Positions 1-10,338 of a stretch of DNA of 64,000 bases are shown piece by piece. Position numbers and translations under genes: made by a program. The stretch is from Smittia aterrima. Taxonomy: Eukaryota; Arthropoda; Insecta; Diptera; Chironomidae. The notes under the pieces were generated by a model, which searched no databases, was not told the origin of the DNA, and saw only the letters and a program-made list of their open reading frames with translations. The stretch covers positions 23,529,537 through 23,593,536 of the forward strand of contig CP093829.1 of the NCBI GenBank assembly GCA_033063855.1, given 5' to 3'. Within the stretch, counting starts at the first letter, position 1; each line of letters opens with the position of its first letter.

Positions 1-1952
1 GGTTTGAAGAGAAGATTTACATACAAACTCGAGCAGTGGATAAACGAATTTAATTAATCAAAATATTTTAAATTGGAATAATTGTCTGAGCAGCATCGCT
101 TTCCGGTTACTTTTAATTTCTCGAGATGCATTCTCATTACCTTCTCTCTCGTCGTCTTCATTTGCCGATGTTAATCGTGTCATTTTGTTTGATTGATATG
201 CAACGTTAATTTAAAACTCATAAAAGCACACGACGACGATAAATCAAAATCCTTTGGACACGAAAGTTCACTTAAACTCGACTTCCTTTAACGAGGCACG
301 ACGCACATTCCGCAGTCGACTAACTCTCTCGAAATTCAACGGCCGACTAAAGCTGAAACAGTCCGAGACGAAATACACTTCTGAGCTTGAAATATGAAAG
401 AGAACTAACTTCTAAGTTGATTTTTTTTCTTCTTCTTCGGTCTCTCAGCTTTGCGAGATTTTATCTTAATGCGGATTGCGTGTGAGATGTTAAATAATTT
501 TTTTTATTCAATAAATCTTTAGCTTATGTAGATGAGATTGATAATCGAGACACAATTCAGAAGTCTTCGATTATTTTACTACTAATTCTTGCTTTGTTCT
601 CTCTAACACCTCAAGACTCTTATTCTCGTTGTTTTAATCAACGATTTCAATTATTAACGCTCAACAGAACTTACATGAATTGTTCTGAAATTAAACTTTC
701 CTTTGTTAATCACATAATTAGTCTGCAACTTCCGTTTGACTTCTTCTCAAGAACTTAATCCAACTACAAAAAGGAGACTTCACAACTTCACACAAAAGAC
801 AGGAAATCCCTTTAGTTTCAAAGCAATTTGCTTTCACTAGGCTTTGACTTCCTCTTCCTTTAGCTGCTGTGGATGATGAAGGTTGACTGAAGCTGAAAGG
901 ACATTCGAGCTTGAATTTATAGGAAAATGCTTTGATTTGTGTTGTTGTTGTTAGCTTCAACTTTGTTTTATTTTCATATCAAGAACCAATCGTCGGTGAT
1001 ATCTTGTAGCTTGCGCATAGACGAGCTCTTCATCTACTGTTGGACATGCGAATTCACTCGATCCGATCAATTTAATCGCAAAGCATGAAACAACTCAATC
1101 GTTTAATTATAAATAACCAGAAGTCGAGTAATTATTGTTCAACAACTTTGACTTGATTGATTCACTTGCAAAGCATTAATTAATAAATTAAAAAGAATAT
1201 TTTCAACGATTTTGTTGCAGAGGAATTCCAGTCGATGTTGAAAAGTCAGAAAATGTAAATTTCGTGAGATTTTTTTGTCACGTTTTTTAAATTTGTATTT
1301 TTTGATTTATAAAACTTTGAAATAAAAGGAAAAGTTTTGATTTCGTTGGGATCAGAAGAAAATAGGAAAATTCAAAAGCATTTTCAAGGTGAGTTTGTGA
1401 GTTCACCACTTTCCGTCGATGATGGATCCGCGGAAAAAAATCCGAAAAATATTTTGCTCAGTAGCTCGGCTTCGCATTTTCCAAGCAAAAAGATCGTCAG
1501 TTCGTTTTCCCAGCTCGCCTTACCTGCTACGCTTGATATTTCGCCAATAATTTCATCGCAATCTGACAAGGTTCGTGAGAAGTGATTACGTGGATAGTTT
1601 TAATCCAAGAATCAATTAGATTTGTTGATTAAGTTTTTCGAAAGTTTCCTCTAATTAATTTGTTTCTATTTTGCCACGCAAATTGTTTTCCGCGTTTTCT
1701 TTTCCCTCGAAAAATTCTTTGTCATTTTCCCGAAAATAAGAATTCGCGATCGCATGTTTCTCACGAGAAAGGTTTTTCTTTGTACAAGATTTTCTTTATG
1801 TTTTGTTTTTCCTTAAGACGACAGGTCTGATGACCTCAATCGCAAACTGATGTTTCAAGAAAAGAAAACTTGTCAACTTATTAATCAAATCGTTGCAGCT
1901 TAAATAAATTAAAAGACATAGGAAGAGAACAGAAAAGACACAACAATTCATC
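1..1952. other. Non-coding region upstream of SMIM14
   Basis: No convincing protein-coding exon is seen. Open frames here lack an ATG and have no recognisable domain. A strong splice-donor match (AAG|GTGAGT) lies at 1388/1389, and a plausible acceptor (TTGCAG) ends at 1898, 54 bp before the SMIM14 start codon. The stretch may therefore hold a 5' untranslated exon of SMIM14 ending at 1388 and an intron of about 510 bp. This is inference from splice motifs only. Confidence 0.35.
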
Positions 1953-2574
1953 ATGAGCGACGATCAGGAGACTTTCGACTTGTGCGAATGCGTTTTCTCG
2001 CATGAGTTCGCTATGAGACGGCTACTGAATTTGGTAAGTAAAGTTCAGCGCATTCAGAATTAGTTCAAGCTTTGGTGCAACCAATCGCTTCGCTCCACGG
2101 CAAGCGCTTAAGTATAAACATCAACACAATCGTCAAACAGATGATCGCATACAGTGGCGCGGAAGAACGTTGCTCACTGCGGCAATTGATTTTTTCCCAC
2201 TCAAGCGTTTGTCGTGTTTATATTTTGACGAAGTAGGTAAAAACGTGATTAACAATATTTTCCTTTTTCTTTTTTTTAGTTGAGAAATGGACAGACAGTT
2301 TGTACAGACGAAGAATGTACGGACTTGGTATCGCCGCAGGCAGCGAGCCAGTCTGCAGACTCTGCCGATAACTTTACATGGATGATGTTTATGATGATTG
2401 CTGCTGTGATACTTTACTTGATAAGACCTAACTCATTAAGACGTCGTGAGAATGAAGATCTGAATAAGGCACCAAGAGACGATGTGAGCTTTGAACTTAA
2501 AAAATGATTTAAATTTTCTAATAATTTCTTTGCAGCGACCTCCACAAGATCCTCGCGGTCCAATGGCCAACTGA
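1953..2574 (+). CDS. SMIM14: Small integral membrane protein 14 (SMIM14) homologue
   Basis: Three coding exons, 1953-2033, 2280-2483 and 2536-2574, join in phase 0 to give 107 residues, close to the roughly 100 residues of vertebrate SMIM14. The N-terminus reads FDLCECVFSHEFAMRRLLNL and continues LRNGQTVCTDEEC, matching the conserved family pattern of a CEC-x-SHE-AMRRL motif and a following C-TD-EC pair. One hydrophobic segment (about residues 59-75) is followed by the RPNSLRRR basic stop-transfer motif, so this is a single-pass membrane protein. The family is reported from the ER; its biochemical role is little known. All three splice junctions are GT-AG. An AATAAA lies at 2884-2889. The gene is tail to tail with ZCCHC8. 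Confidence 0.9.
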
Positions 2575-2863
2575 TAATGACAAAAGCTTCCTCTAAAGAC
2601 GATTAAATCCCAGACAGGGTAGACAATGTCGGAAAAGACGCATAACACTAACTTTTATATACAAATACGGCAGATTTTTGCCCCCAAGTTCCAATAGAAA
2701 ACATTCTTAACTTCCTGGGAATCTCATTTCCTAACATCACTGCAATCTCTTAATTTGCTCCCTCCGTTTACTTTTTTTTTATTTTGTTAATAATTTTATG
2801 ATTGAGCGAATATTGATGATCGAGAAAGAGCCACACAAGGAATTGCAAAGAAGTATTTACAAG

Positions 2864-2889
2864 TTTATTTTATATTTTCTGCAAATAAA
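2864..2889. terminator. Overlapping convergent poly(A) signals of SMIM14 and ZCCHC8
   Basis: AATAAA on the + strand at 2884-2889 would end SMIM14. AATAAA on the - strand (TTTATT on +) at 2864-2869 would end ZCCHC8. Because cleavage falls 10-30 bp beyond each signal, the two 3' untranslated regions should overlap by a few tens of bases. Signals were read directly; their use is inferred. Confidence 0.5.
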
Positions 2890-2938
2890 AGATTTTCTCT
2901 CAAAATAATTCATTGAACTGTTGATCAGGTACATGCTG

Positions 2939-4844
2939 TTACTCAACCTGATGATGCTTTTGAAAGACGCGAACTTTCTTGATGAGAGTTTTCATCTTTT
3001 CGTATTTTCCCGTCGATTCAGCGAGATTCTCAAAAGCAATTACATCGCAGACTCCTTCTTGAAACTTCTCGCCGTCGGGTAAATTGCTGAAGGGACTAAA
3101 CGATGGGAGAACTGGACAACCTTCTATTGTTGAGTCCACGTGACCGGGTCGTAGTTCAGGAGATGTTTCTTTTGCACTATTATCTCGATTCTCATTCTCA
3201 CTGTTCTCAATGATTGTCTCGTTGAGACGACTTTGATTAGAAGGCGTCGGTGCTGTGATGTCGAGTGATGTGTTGACTGATGAAGTCTCAAGAAAAACTG
3301 AAGATTCAGCTATCTCAGCCATAAGAGCTTTTCGTTGCTCAATAAGTTCACTTTCGTTCGGTGATTTACTTCTAGCAGTTGAGTCGTTACTCAGTTCGCC
3401 ATCTTCCATTGGTTCTGGAGGTTTGCTTATCGATTCTGATGGCAATGCTGGAGCTAAGTAGACAGTGACTCCAAGCGGAATTGTTTCGCTTGCTGAGTCC
3501 TCAATTTCCATGTCAGTGACGGTCACTGAAGTTTTGTCTGTTAAGAACTCTTCTGATTCTGCCAAATCAACGATAGTTCCCGATTCTCGCAGTTTAATTC
3601 TTTTGTATCCATTCACAACTTTGTCTTCGCCAATTATCCGAATCATTTCTTCTTTGGAGTGTTGGGGAATCATCGGAGGAACGTTAAAGAGATGATGTTG
3701 ATCGTGAAACTTAGGATCAGGATTGTTGACGTTAAAACCGGGAAAGTCGTAAATCTTTTGAATGTCATATTTAAAATCGCTTGTCTCAGTTTCTCCTTCA
3801 TCAGCCCCAGGATGCAATTGTTTCTTGTCTTTTTCTACGAACAGCGACAACCCAGAATTGTGAACCTTTGCTTCTTCAAGCCAACCAGGTGGATAGCCAA
3901 ACAGTCTCATCTTGTAAACGTGAGTAGGGATTTGATGAGCGTTGATTCCCAATGCTGCTCTTAGACTTTCACTGATTTTTCCTGGCACCATTGCTCGATC
4001 ATTCTCAGCGTCTTCGTGATATCGAACGTTTGAATTATTTTTGCTGAATTCATTGCGAGCCTTGTTGATTTTTCGCATATTACGAGGCTCCGGACAATCT
4101 CTGATCGAATGAGTTGATTTATCGCAATTGAAACAAGCCCCTCGTGATGGCGTTGCTACTTTTTCTTCCTCAGCCTTCTCATCAGTGAGAACTGATTTTC
4201 CAAAGGATTTTCTGTATTGAGGCGTCGATTCGTCTCTCGATTCTTTCAAGTTCTTTAGATTTGGAGTTTTGTCGACGAGAAAGGCATCCGACTTCTTTAC
4301 AATCTTCTCCGAAACGCAGATTCGATTTGACGACATATCATCGAGAATATTCAAGTCATCAATCTTTGCTTTGTAATAGTTTTTCACAATCGTTACGAAC
4401 TCTTCTTGAAAAGCAAGATAAGTCTTTCGATTTGTGAATTTGATGTCGATGAGAACTTTGCTGGGCTCGCTGATTGGAGTTACATTGAGCTGGTCATTTT
4501 GTTCACTGTGATTATTTGTCTACAAAGAGATTTTATTAGAATGTTCATAAAGGACTTTTAAATTAACATACCAAAGATCCATTGCAATCTGCTCTCGACT
4601 CTTCCTGACTTCCACCTTCAGATTCATCAGCAACTTCGTCGATAACTTCATATTCCTCTATCGAAGTGTTTATTACTTTCATTGAATCAGCAACATTCTC
4701 AGCCAGGGTCTCATTTGCATCTTCAATCGTGTCATCCAGAATTTCAATTGTTGAAATGTTTTTGTCAATCAAAATGCACGACTCGTCGCTTCCCCCGTTA
4801 TCCTTGCACTCGGGATTAGTTTGTAAAGTACTTTCTGTCTCCAT
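2939..4844 (-). CDS. ZCCHC8: Zinc finger CCHC domain-containing protein 8 (NEXT complex)
   Basis: Two coding exons on the minus strand, 4844-4572 and 4519-2939, join in phase 0 to give 617 residues. The first exon is acidic and low in complexity. The second carries a CCHC zinc knuckle at about residues 220-233 (C-FN-C-DKST-H-SIRD-C) and, at about 274-310, the PSP proline-rich domain (LRAALGINAHQIPTHVYKMR then LFGYPPGWLEEA). These two domains in this order define ZCCHC8, the scaffold of the nuclear exosome targeting (NEXT) complex that joins the MTR4 helicase and RBM7 to degrade promoter-upstream and enhancer RNAs. The C-terminal third is Ser/Glu-rich. The start is the only ATG before the acidic exon. 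The 3' end faces SMIM14, and a minus-strand poly(A) signal (TTTATT on +) lies at 2864-2869. Confidence 0.9.
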
Positions 4845-4915
4845 TTTAGTTGTTTATTCAATTATTTCGAATCAAAATTAGAATTCAATTGTTCATTTTT
4901 TTAAGAGAGAAAATT

Positions 4916-4959
4916 TGTCATCTCGGAATGTTTACTGAGTTTAGGGATTTTCAGCGAAG
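4916..4959 (+). repeat. Left copy of eroded flank repeat around F-box gene 1
   Basis: Two adjacent segments occur here. One is a 23-bp stretch (4916-4938) found exactly again at 6724-6746. The other is a 23-bp stretch (4937-4959) found again with one mismatch at 6588-6610. Both are in the same orientation on both sides of the F-box gene at 5075-6358, but in the opposite order. The segment lies about 70-115 bp upstream of the ZCCHC8 start codon, so it probably includes promoter DNA. Confidence 0.7.
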
Positions 4960-5074
4960 GAAAAAATGACAAGAAAGCTGAAAAGATGAGAATTTAAATC
5001 AACGACAAAATGAAAAACAAACAGACTTTTTTATTTAATTTTATTTGAATTAAGCAAGTTTCCTTGTAAAAATT

Positions 5075-6358
5075 TTAATCAAGACTCTCGACAAGACATT
5101 TATCATCCTCGTTAAGCAAAAATATCTTCAGATCCTTTTCCTCGAAATCGTTCAAGCAAAGAACTTTCAATTCTTCATATTCTCTATCAATTTCTAATAA
5201 AGCTTGAAAAATTTGTTTATCAATCAAGTAGAGGCTTAAGCTTCTTACATTTGGCATTGACTGAAGTAAATATTTAAGGGTGACAGCATTAACCACATAT
5301 TCGAACTTGAGATGAGTGATCGATGTAGATATTGGGACTTCACGTTCGTTCCAAACGTTATATTTTTTGAGGCCCAGATTTGTCAACTTAGGCATTTTCA
5401 TGATCATGCCGAATGTAAGGTCATAGCAAAGTTTGATCGTCAAACTTTCGAGATGATTGCTTTGTGAGTTTAGGAATTCCTGAAAGTTGTTGCTTTGGTC
5501 GTTATATTCGGTGTCTAATTCGAAACTTTTAAGTTTAAATTGAAATCGCTTCCAAGAATCATCTGCAAACATTTCACACCAGTTATTTTTAACCGATAAA
5601 CTTGTTAATTTCACGAAGTTTGCGAGCATTTCTGTTACAACATCCGAGACAACATCATCAGCAATTTCAATTTCAAACTTTTCGATTGCAACCGATTTTA
5701 TGAAAAAGCTTGAGTAAACTTTGGTCAAGGAGGAAAAGTCACCGAAATTCATTTTCAAATGTTTTAACTTTGGAAAAGTCGAAGCTTCGAAAGATTCAAA
5801 GTTTGAAGATGATTCGTCATCAAATGCGTCTTTACTCTTTAACCTGATTATATTACTAACAGAGAAGTTTTCAACTGACGGTTCTACCAAAGAGAGAAAT
5901 TTCCATAAATCGGATTTTCTTCTAAAATAAGTTTCGTTGATGAAAACATTTTTCCAGTCGTGAGCTTTACTAAGAAAGAAATCAAGCTCAGGAGTGGAAA
6001 TGTAATCGGATTCTGTGAACTTAGCAAAAGCTCTTTTATAATCGTAGCATCGTCGGAGTTCAATGGTCTGATATTTTCTCGAGCTATTCTTAAGTAAATC
6101 GTAATCTTGCTGGTGCAGATTTTCGTTCAAAACTATTTTTATGTTTTCCATTAGATCTCTCGATGAAGCGATGCAATTATACCAATTTGGACTTACTTCG
6201 GTAGCTTTAATCAATTCCTTGCCGTTGAAGAACAACAAATGTTGAAGAACCATCTCCGGAATGTCGAGAAAGCGAGAGAAATAATCCAAAGGATCCAACT
6301 TAGCTTTTATTTTCTGCGATGGCTTGGTCTCTTCGATCATTGCTGAGATTTTTTCCAT
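5075..6358 (-). CDS. F-box/LRR-like protein, paralogue 1
   Basis: One uninterrupted coding exon of 427 residues. Residues about 30-70 form an F-box (IPEMVLQHLLFFNGKELIKA, then TEVSPNWYNCIASS), the SKP1-binding module of SCF ubiquitin ligases. The remainder consists of irregular leucine-rich segments (for example FPKLKHLKMNF and MPKLTNLGLKKYN) that would form the substrate-binding part. It is a clear paralogue of the gene at 49707-50933, with shared blocks PL-YFSRFL-PEMV, NSSRKYQ-IE-RR and L-SMPNV. A splice-acceptor-like TTTTTAG lies 13 bp before the ATG, with a donor-like GTAAGC near 6456, so the 5' untranslated region may contain an intron. No orthologous name is assigned. Substrate and partners are unknown. 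The gene lies between divergently transcribed ZCCHC8 and the THAP-ZAD gene. Confidence 0.8.
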   Translation of the reverse strand: MEKISAMIEETKPSQKIKAKLDPLDYFSRFLDIPEMVLQHLLFFNGKELIKATEVSPNWYNCIASSRDLMENIKIVLNENLHQQDYDLLKNSSRKYQTIELRRCYDYKRAFAKFTESDYISTPELDFFLSKAHDWKNVFINETYFRRKSDLWKFLSLVEPSVENFSVSNIIRLKSKDAFDDESSSNFESFEASTFPKLKHLKMNFGDFSSLTKVYSSFFIKSVAIEKFEIEIADDVVSDVVTEMLANFVKLTSLSVKNNWCEMFADDSWKRFQFKLKSFELDTEYNDQSNNFQEFLNSQSNHLESLTIKLCYDLTFGMIMKMPKLTNLGLKKYNVWNEREVPISTSITHLKFEYVVNAVTLKYLLQSMPNVRSLSLYLIDKQIFQALLEIDREYEELKVLCLNDFEEKDLKIFLLNEDDKCLVESLD

Positions 6359-6587
6359 TTTATTATTTTATCTAAAAACAAAATAGAAAAGAATAGAATA
6401 AGGAAAAGAGCGACTTAGAAAACGAAATGAGTTGAATTGTCCGAGTGTTGCTTACATTTTTACCAGATTCCTAATAAAGAAAAACTTTTGTTTCGTTGCC
6501 TTTTATTAATCAGAAGAAAACCGAAATTTTATGAAAGCAATTTAATACGTTCAAAGTACCACTTATTTTTTTTTTGGCGCTGCAGTC

Positions 6588-6746
6588 GAGTTTAGAGATT
6601 TTCAGCGAAGAAGGATAGAAGACAGTGTGCTTTTAAGCTCCAGAATGGACTGAAAAATTTCATGGGATGACATGGGATTTTCCTTTCAAAACATAACGGT
6701 CATTTTTGTTCCAATATTTCGAATGTCATCTCGGAATGTTTACTGA
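6588..6746 (+). repeat. Right copies of eroded flank repeat around F-box gene 1
   Basis: 6588-6610 repeats 4937-4959 with one mismatch and 6724-6746 repeats 4916-4938 exactly. The second segment lies only 40-62 bp before the start codon of the THAP-ZAD gene at 6786, so it is probably core-promoter or 5' untranslated DNA. The 113 bp between the two segments has no obvious counterpart on the left side. Confidence 0.7.
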
Positions 6747-6785
6747 AATTAAATTTCTCGCTTGAACATTTCTTTCAAAACTAAG

Positions 6786-8401
6786 ATGGAAAAGCGATGT
6801 TTCCTTACTGATTCACTTGACTGTCGTAAGGAGAACAAATTGTTTTTATTTCCGTTCAATAATTTCCAGTTAATGACAACTTGGCTTCAACAAATCCCAA
6901 AACGTAAGTTTGTTTACACTTTTCTTTATTTTTATTTAAAAATATTTATTTTAAGAGCTCTACACAAAAATCTCAAACCCTTCTTACATCTGCGAAAGTC
7001 ATTTTGAAAGTAAATTCGTCAAAATCATGAATGGAACCACAATGCTGAGTCCTAATGCAGTTCCAACGAATTTCGATTGCGCTTCGTAAGTTTCATTGCG
7101 TTTCCCTCTCGAAATATTTAATAACTTTTGTTTTGTAGACAAACCTGTCGATTTTGCTTGAAGCCACTTCTTCTTGATGAGAAGTCAATCGAGATCAACA
7201 ATTACATCAAAATGCAATTCTTTATCATCACCGACTCGGAACTCAACAGCTCTGAGGATCTTTCGCAGCATATTTGTGAAGTTTGCTTTGATTCAGCTTG
7301 CGACTTGGCTTCATTTAAAACAAAATTACTCAAAAACCAAAAGAAACTTGAAGACTCTCTAACGATAGAAGCATTCGACGAATTTGTCGAAAACGATTTG
7401 GAGATCAAAGATGAGCCAGAAGATTTCTATTTGTATGATCAAACCGACGAACAGATGCAGCAGCAATTTATTGAGGAGCCCGTTGAGAACTTTTATGAAG
7501 AACATTTAGAGGAATATATTGAAGCACCGAGTGAATTCTGCATTGAAGTCGTTAGTGAAGAAACTAAAAGCTTTGATGGAACATCTCAAACTGATACAAG
7601 AAAAAAGCTTTGCCCTCAATGCGGAAAAAGTTATTCAATTCACGCGTTGAAACGACATCATGAGAGAGTTCATCTACGATTAAAGAAATATCACGTAAGA
7701 TTTGTTTTCGATGCTAAAACAATAATTTTTATAGAAAATCTTCTCTTTCCAGTGCGACTATTGCAATTACAAATCCTACAGTCGAAGCCACATAGAGATT
7801 CACGTACGAAGTCATCTTAAAATTAAATCGCATTTCTGCGATCAGTGTGGAGCTGCTTTCGGCTCAGCAAATATTCTTAGACAACACTTCCTTACACACA
7901 AAGTTGATCGGCCTTTCCAATGCGAAGAAAAAGATTGTGGAATCTCTTTCAAAAGTATTTATGCATTGAGACGACATGGGAAGACTCATAACAAAGAAAA
8001 TAAATGGAAGTTCCAATGTGAAATTTGCTGGTAAGTGAAATCAATTGAAATTAGAAAAGATTTAACATTTCTCATTCTTCCCCAGCGCGAAATTCACTGA
8101 TAAGTGGCATTTGAAGCGACACCAGAAGAATCACGAAGAGCAATCGTTCCCTTGCGATGTCTGCGGGAAGATTTTCGGAACAGAAGAGAGAGTGAAAGCA
8201 CATCAAGTCTATCATCGACCACCGCAATTTCCATGCAAGCTCTGTACAAAAGAATTCTACAAGAAACCTGATTTAACTGCACACATGAAGATTCACACTG
8301 GACAGAAAGATTGGAAATGCGAGTTTTGCAATAATTCTTATTTCAAGAAAGCTCATCTTCACCGTCACATGAAAACTCATGAGAAAGTTATAATTGAATA
8401 G
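6786..8401 (+). CDS. THAP-ZAD-C2H2 zinc-finger protein
   Basis: Five exons, 6786-6903, 6956-7085, 7139-7694, 7753-8030 and 8086-8401, keep one frame and encode 465 residues. Residues 1 to about 81 form a THAP-type zinc finger: C5, C13, a central W, the C-ES-H pair and a closing AVP motif. The C5-C13 spacing of seven residues is wider than the usual two to four. Next is a ZAD domain (about 85-155; C86, C89, C129, C132) as in insect ZAD proteins, where it mediates dimerisation. An acidic linker follows, then eight C2H2 fingers (about 241-458; first CPQCGKSYSIHALKRHHERVH). It is presumably a nuclear DNA-binding regulator; targets are unknown. The ZAD and fingers are closely related to the next gene, and the intron after finger 1 is in the same place and phase. 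AATAAA at 8426-8431. Confidence 0.85.
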
Positions 8402-8548
8402 AAAGGAAAACTTGTAAATAGAAGAAATAAACTGAGTTCAATTTTATTTTGTGATTTTTTTTAACGGTCGAATTTCCAAGAAGACCAATTGTCAATCTAA
8501 ACAAGCCGAAATAGAAAATTTATAATTTGAGAAAAAAACAAACGAAAG

Positions 8549-10125
8549 ATGAGCGCGGAAAGCCCAGTCAGCGAAACATCGATGAATATAATTGATATCG
8601 GCAGTGTAGAGTCGAGTTTTTACATAAGCAGCCGAGGAAGTAAAGTTTTGAGATTGAATGGTTACGATTATCATAAACAAAAGCAAAAGAACAATTCAGT
8701 TCATTATACTTGCATGGATAAACGCATTTGGAGCTGCAAAGCACGAGCAACAACAGATTTAGATGGAAATCTAAAGTCAATTGGACCAAATGATCACAAT
8801 CACACTCAACGCGATCTACAAGATAAAATTATTCGGAAGAAGTCATCTCCTGGATCGAGTACAACTCCAAGACGAACATCTCCAAATAAGGAAGGAGCTC
8901 GACGAAGTGTGGGTCGACCCCGAAAAGTTGAAGAAACGGAAGATCTTGATGATAATTACGAAGAAAGTCTGGAATTTTCGACTATTCCCGATGCTTTGAA
9001 CGATTGCACGAATTGCCGCTTCTGTTTGAAACCGTTTCTTCCTGATGAGAGGTCACTCGATATCAACAGTTCCATCAGATTGCAGTACTTCATCATCACG
9101 GACTCTGACTTGAATCCTTCCGAAGATCTCTCGCAAGTCATATGCGAAAGCTGCTACAAATTGTCGTGCGAACTTGCAACTTATAAAACTGAACTTTTGA
9201 GAAATCAACGAAGACTTGAAGACACTTTGTACAACCACGACACGAGTTTGAGCTTCGCGTGTTCACCAAAAGTTGAGATGAATATTAAGGATGAACCATA
9301 TGAGGATCCTGTCGATGATACAAATGAAATCTTTCTTGTTTCTGGTTATACTGAAGAGTTCATTGAAGATAACAGCATCGTCAGCACTTCTCAAGAGCCA
9401 ATCAAAGTTGTTAAGAGACAACGTAAACCGAAAGATCCTAAAGAACCGAAAGAAAAACTTTGTGCGGATTGTGGAAAGACATTTTCTTCGAAACGCCAGT
9501 ACAAGCTTCACTACGATCGAGTTCATCTTAAAATCAAACGATTCCAAGTAAGTTTAATGCTCACATTGTTTTAGCAATTTTACTTAAATCATAAATTTAT
9601 TTTAAGTGCGACTACTGCGGCTACAGAACAAACTGCAAGAACACTTTGAAGATTCACATTCACTCTCATCTTAAGATCAAAACGCATTACTGTGATCAAT
9701 GCGGAATGGGCTTTGGAAGCCGAAACATTCTCAGAAATCATTTGTTGACTCATGATGCTTATCGAGTAATGCCGTTTAAATGTCAATACGAAGACTGCAT
9801 ACGATCCTTTGCCAACATTCATCTTTTGCGAAGACATTTCGAGACTCATGCGAATAACAAACGAGTTTTTGCTAATCCACATCCTTGTGAGATTTGCAAG
9901 AAAGTATTTGGGCGTCAGAAGGATTTGAATCGACATTTAATCTATCATCAAGAGCCAACACTACAGTGCGATATTTGCAGCAGAAAATTCTACAGAGAAC
10001 CCGAACTACAAGCTCACAGGAAAATGCATTGGGGACAACGAGACTTCAACTGCACAGTCTGCTCAAAATCATATTTCAACAAAACCAATTTGAATCGTCA
10101 CATGAAAATTCACACTGTTGGATAA
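8549..10125 (+). CDS. FLYWCH-ZAD-C2H2 zinc-finger protein
   Basis: Two exons, 8549-9547 and 9607-10125, give 505 residues. Residues about 23-85 match a FLYWCH zinc finger (F-IS-RGSKVLRLNGYDYHK; C55, C63, H83, H85), although the tryptophan before the first cysteine is replaced by tyrosine. An AT-hook-like VGRPRK lies at 121-126. The ZAD follows at about 153-225 (C156, C159, C199, C202), then an acidic linker with IKDEP (possible SUMO site) and seven C2H2 fingers. The ZAD block FIITDSDLNPSEDLSQ and the intron position after finger 1 match the upstream gene, so the pair are tandem duplicates with different N-terminal modules. Only 147 bp separates them. Likely a nuclear DNA-binding regulator; targets unknown. 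AATAAA at 10172-10177. Confidence 0.85.
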
Positions 10126-10338
10126 GTAGATGAAGAGAGAAGTTAGCATAGCAATAACATCATTGATTGTTAATAAAAAGAAATCAATAAAAATTCATGA
10201 AATAAAATTACCGAACTTTTCATTTTTAAATAAATAACAAAATAAAATTTTGTCTTCTCAGAATTCCAAAGTAACGCGAAAAACAGAAAAGAAAAGAATT
10301 TTAATAAAAAAAATATATTTCAACGCTTAACGAAAACA

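Noticed and set aside
1337..1585. 82-codon + strand open frame upstream of SMIM14
   Set aside because: It begins at TTG, has no domain, and contains a strong splice donor at 1389, so the region is better explained as a 5' untranslated exon plus intron.
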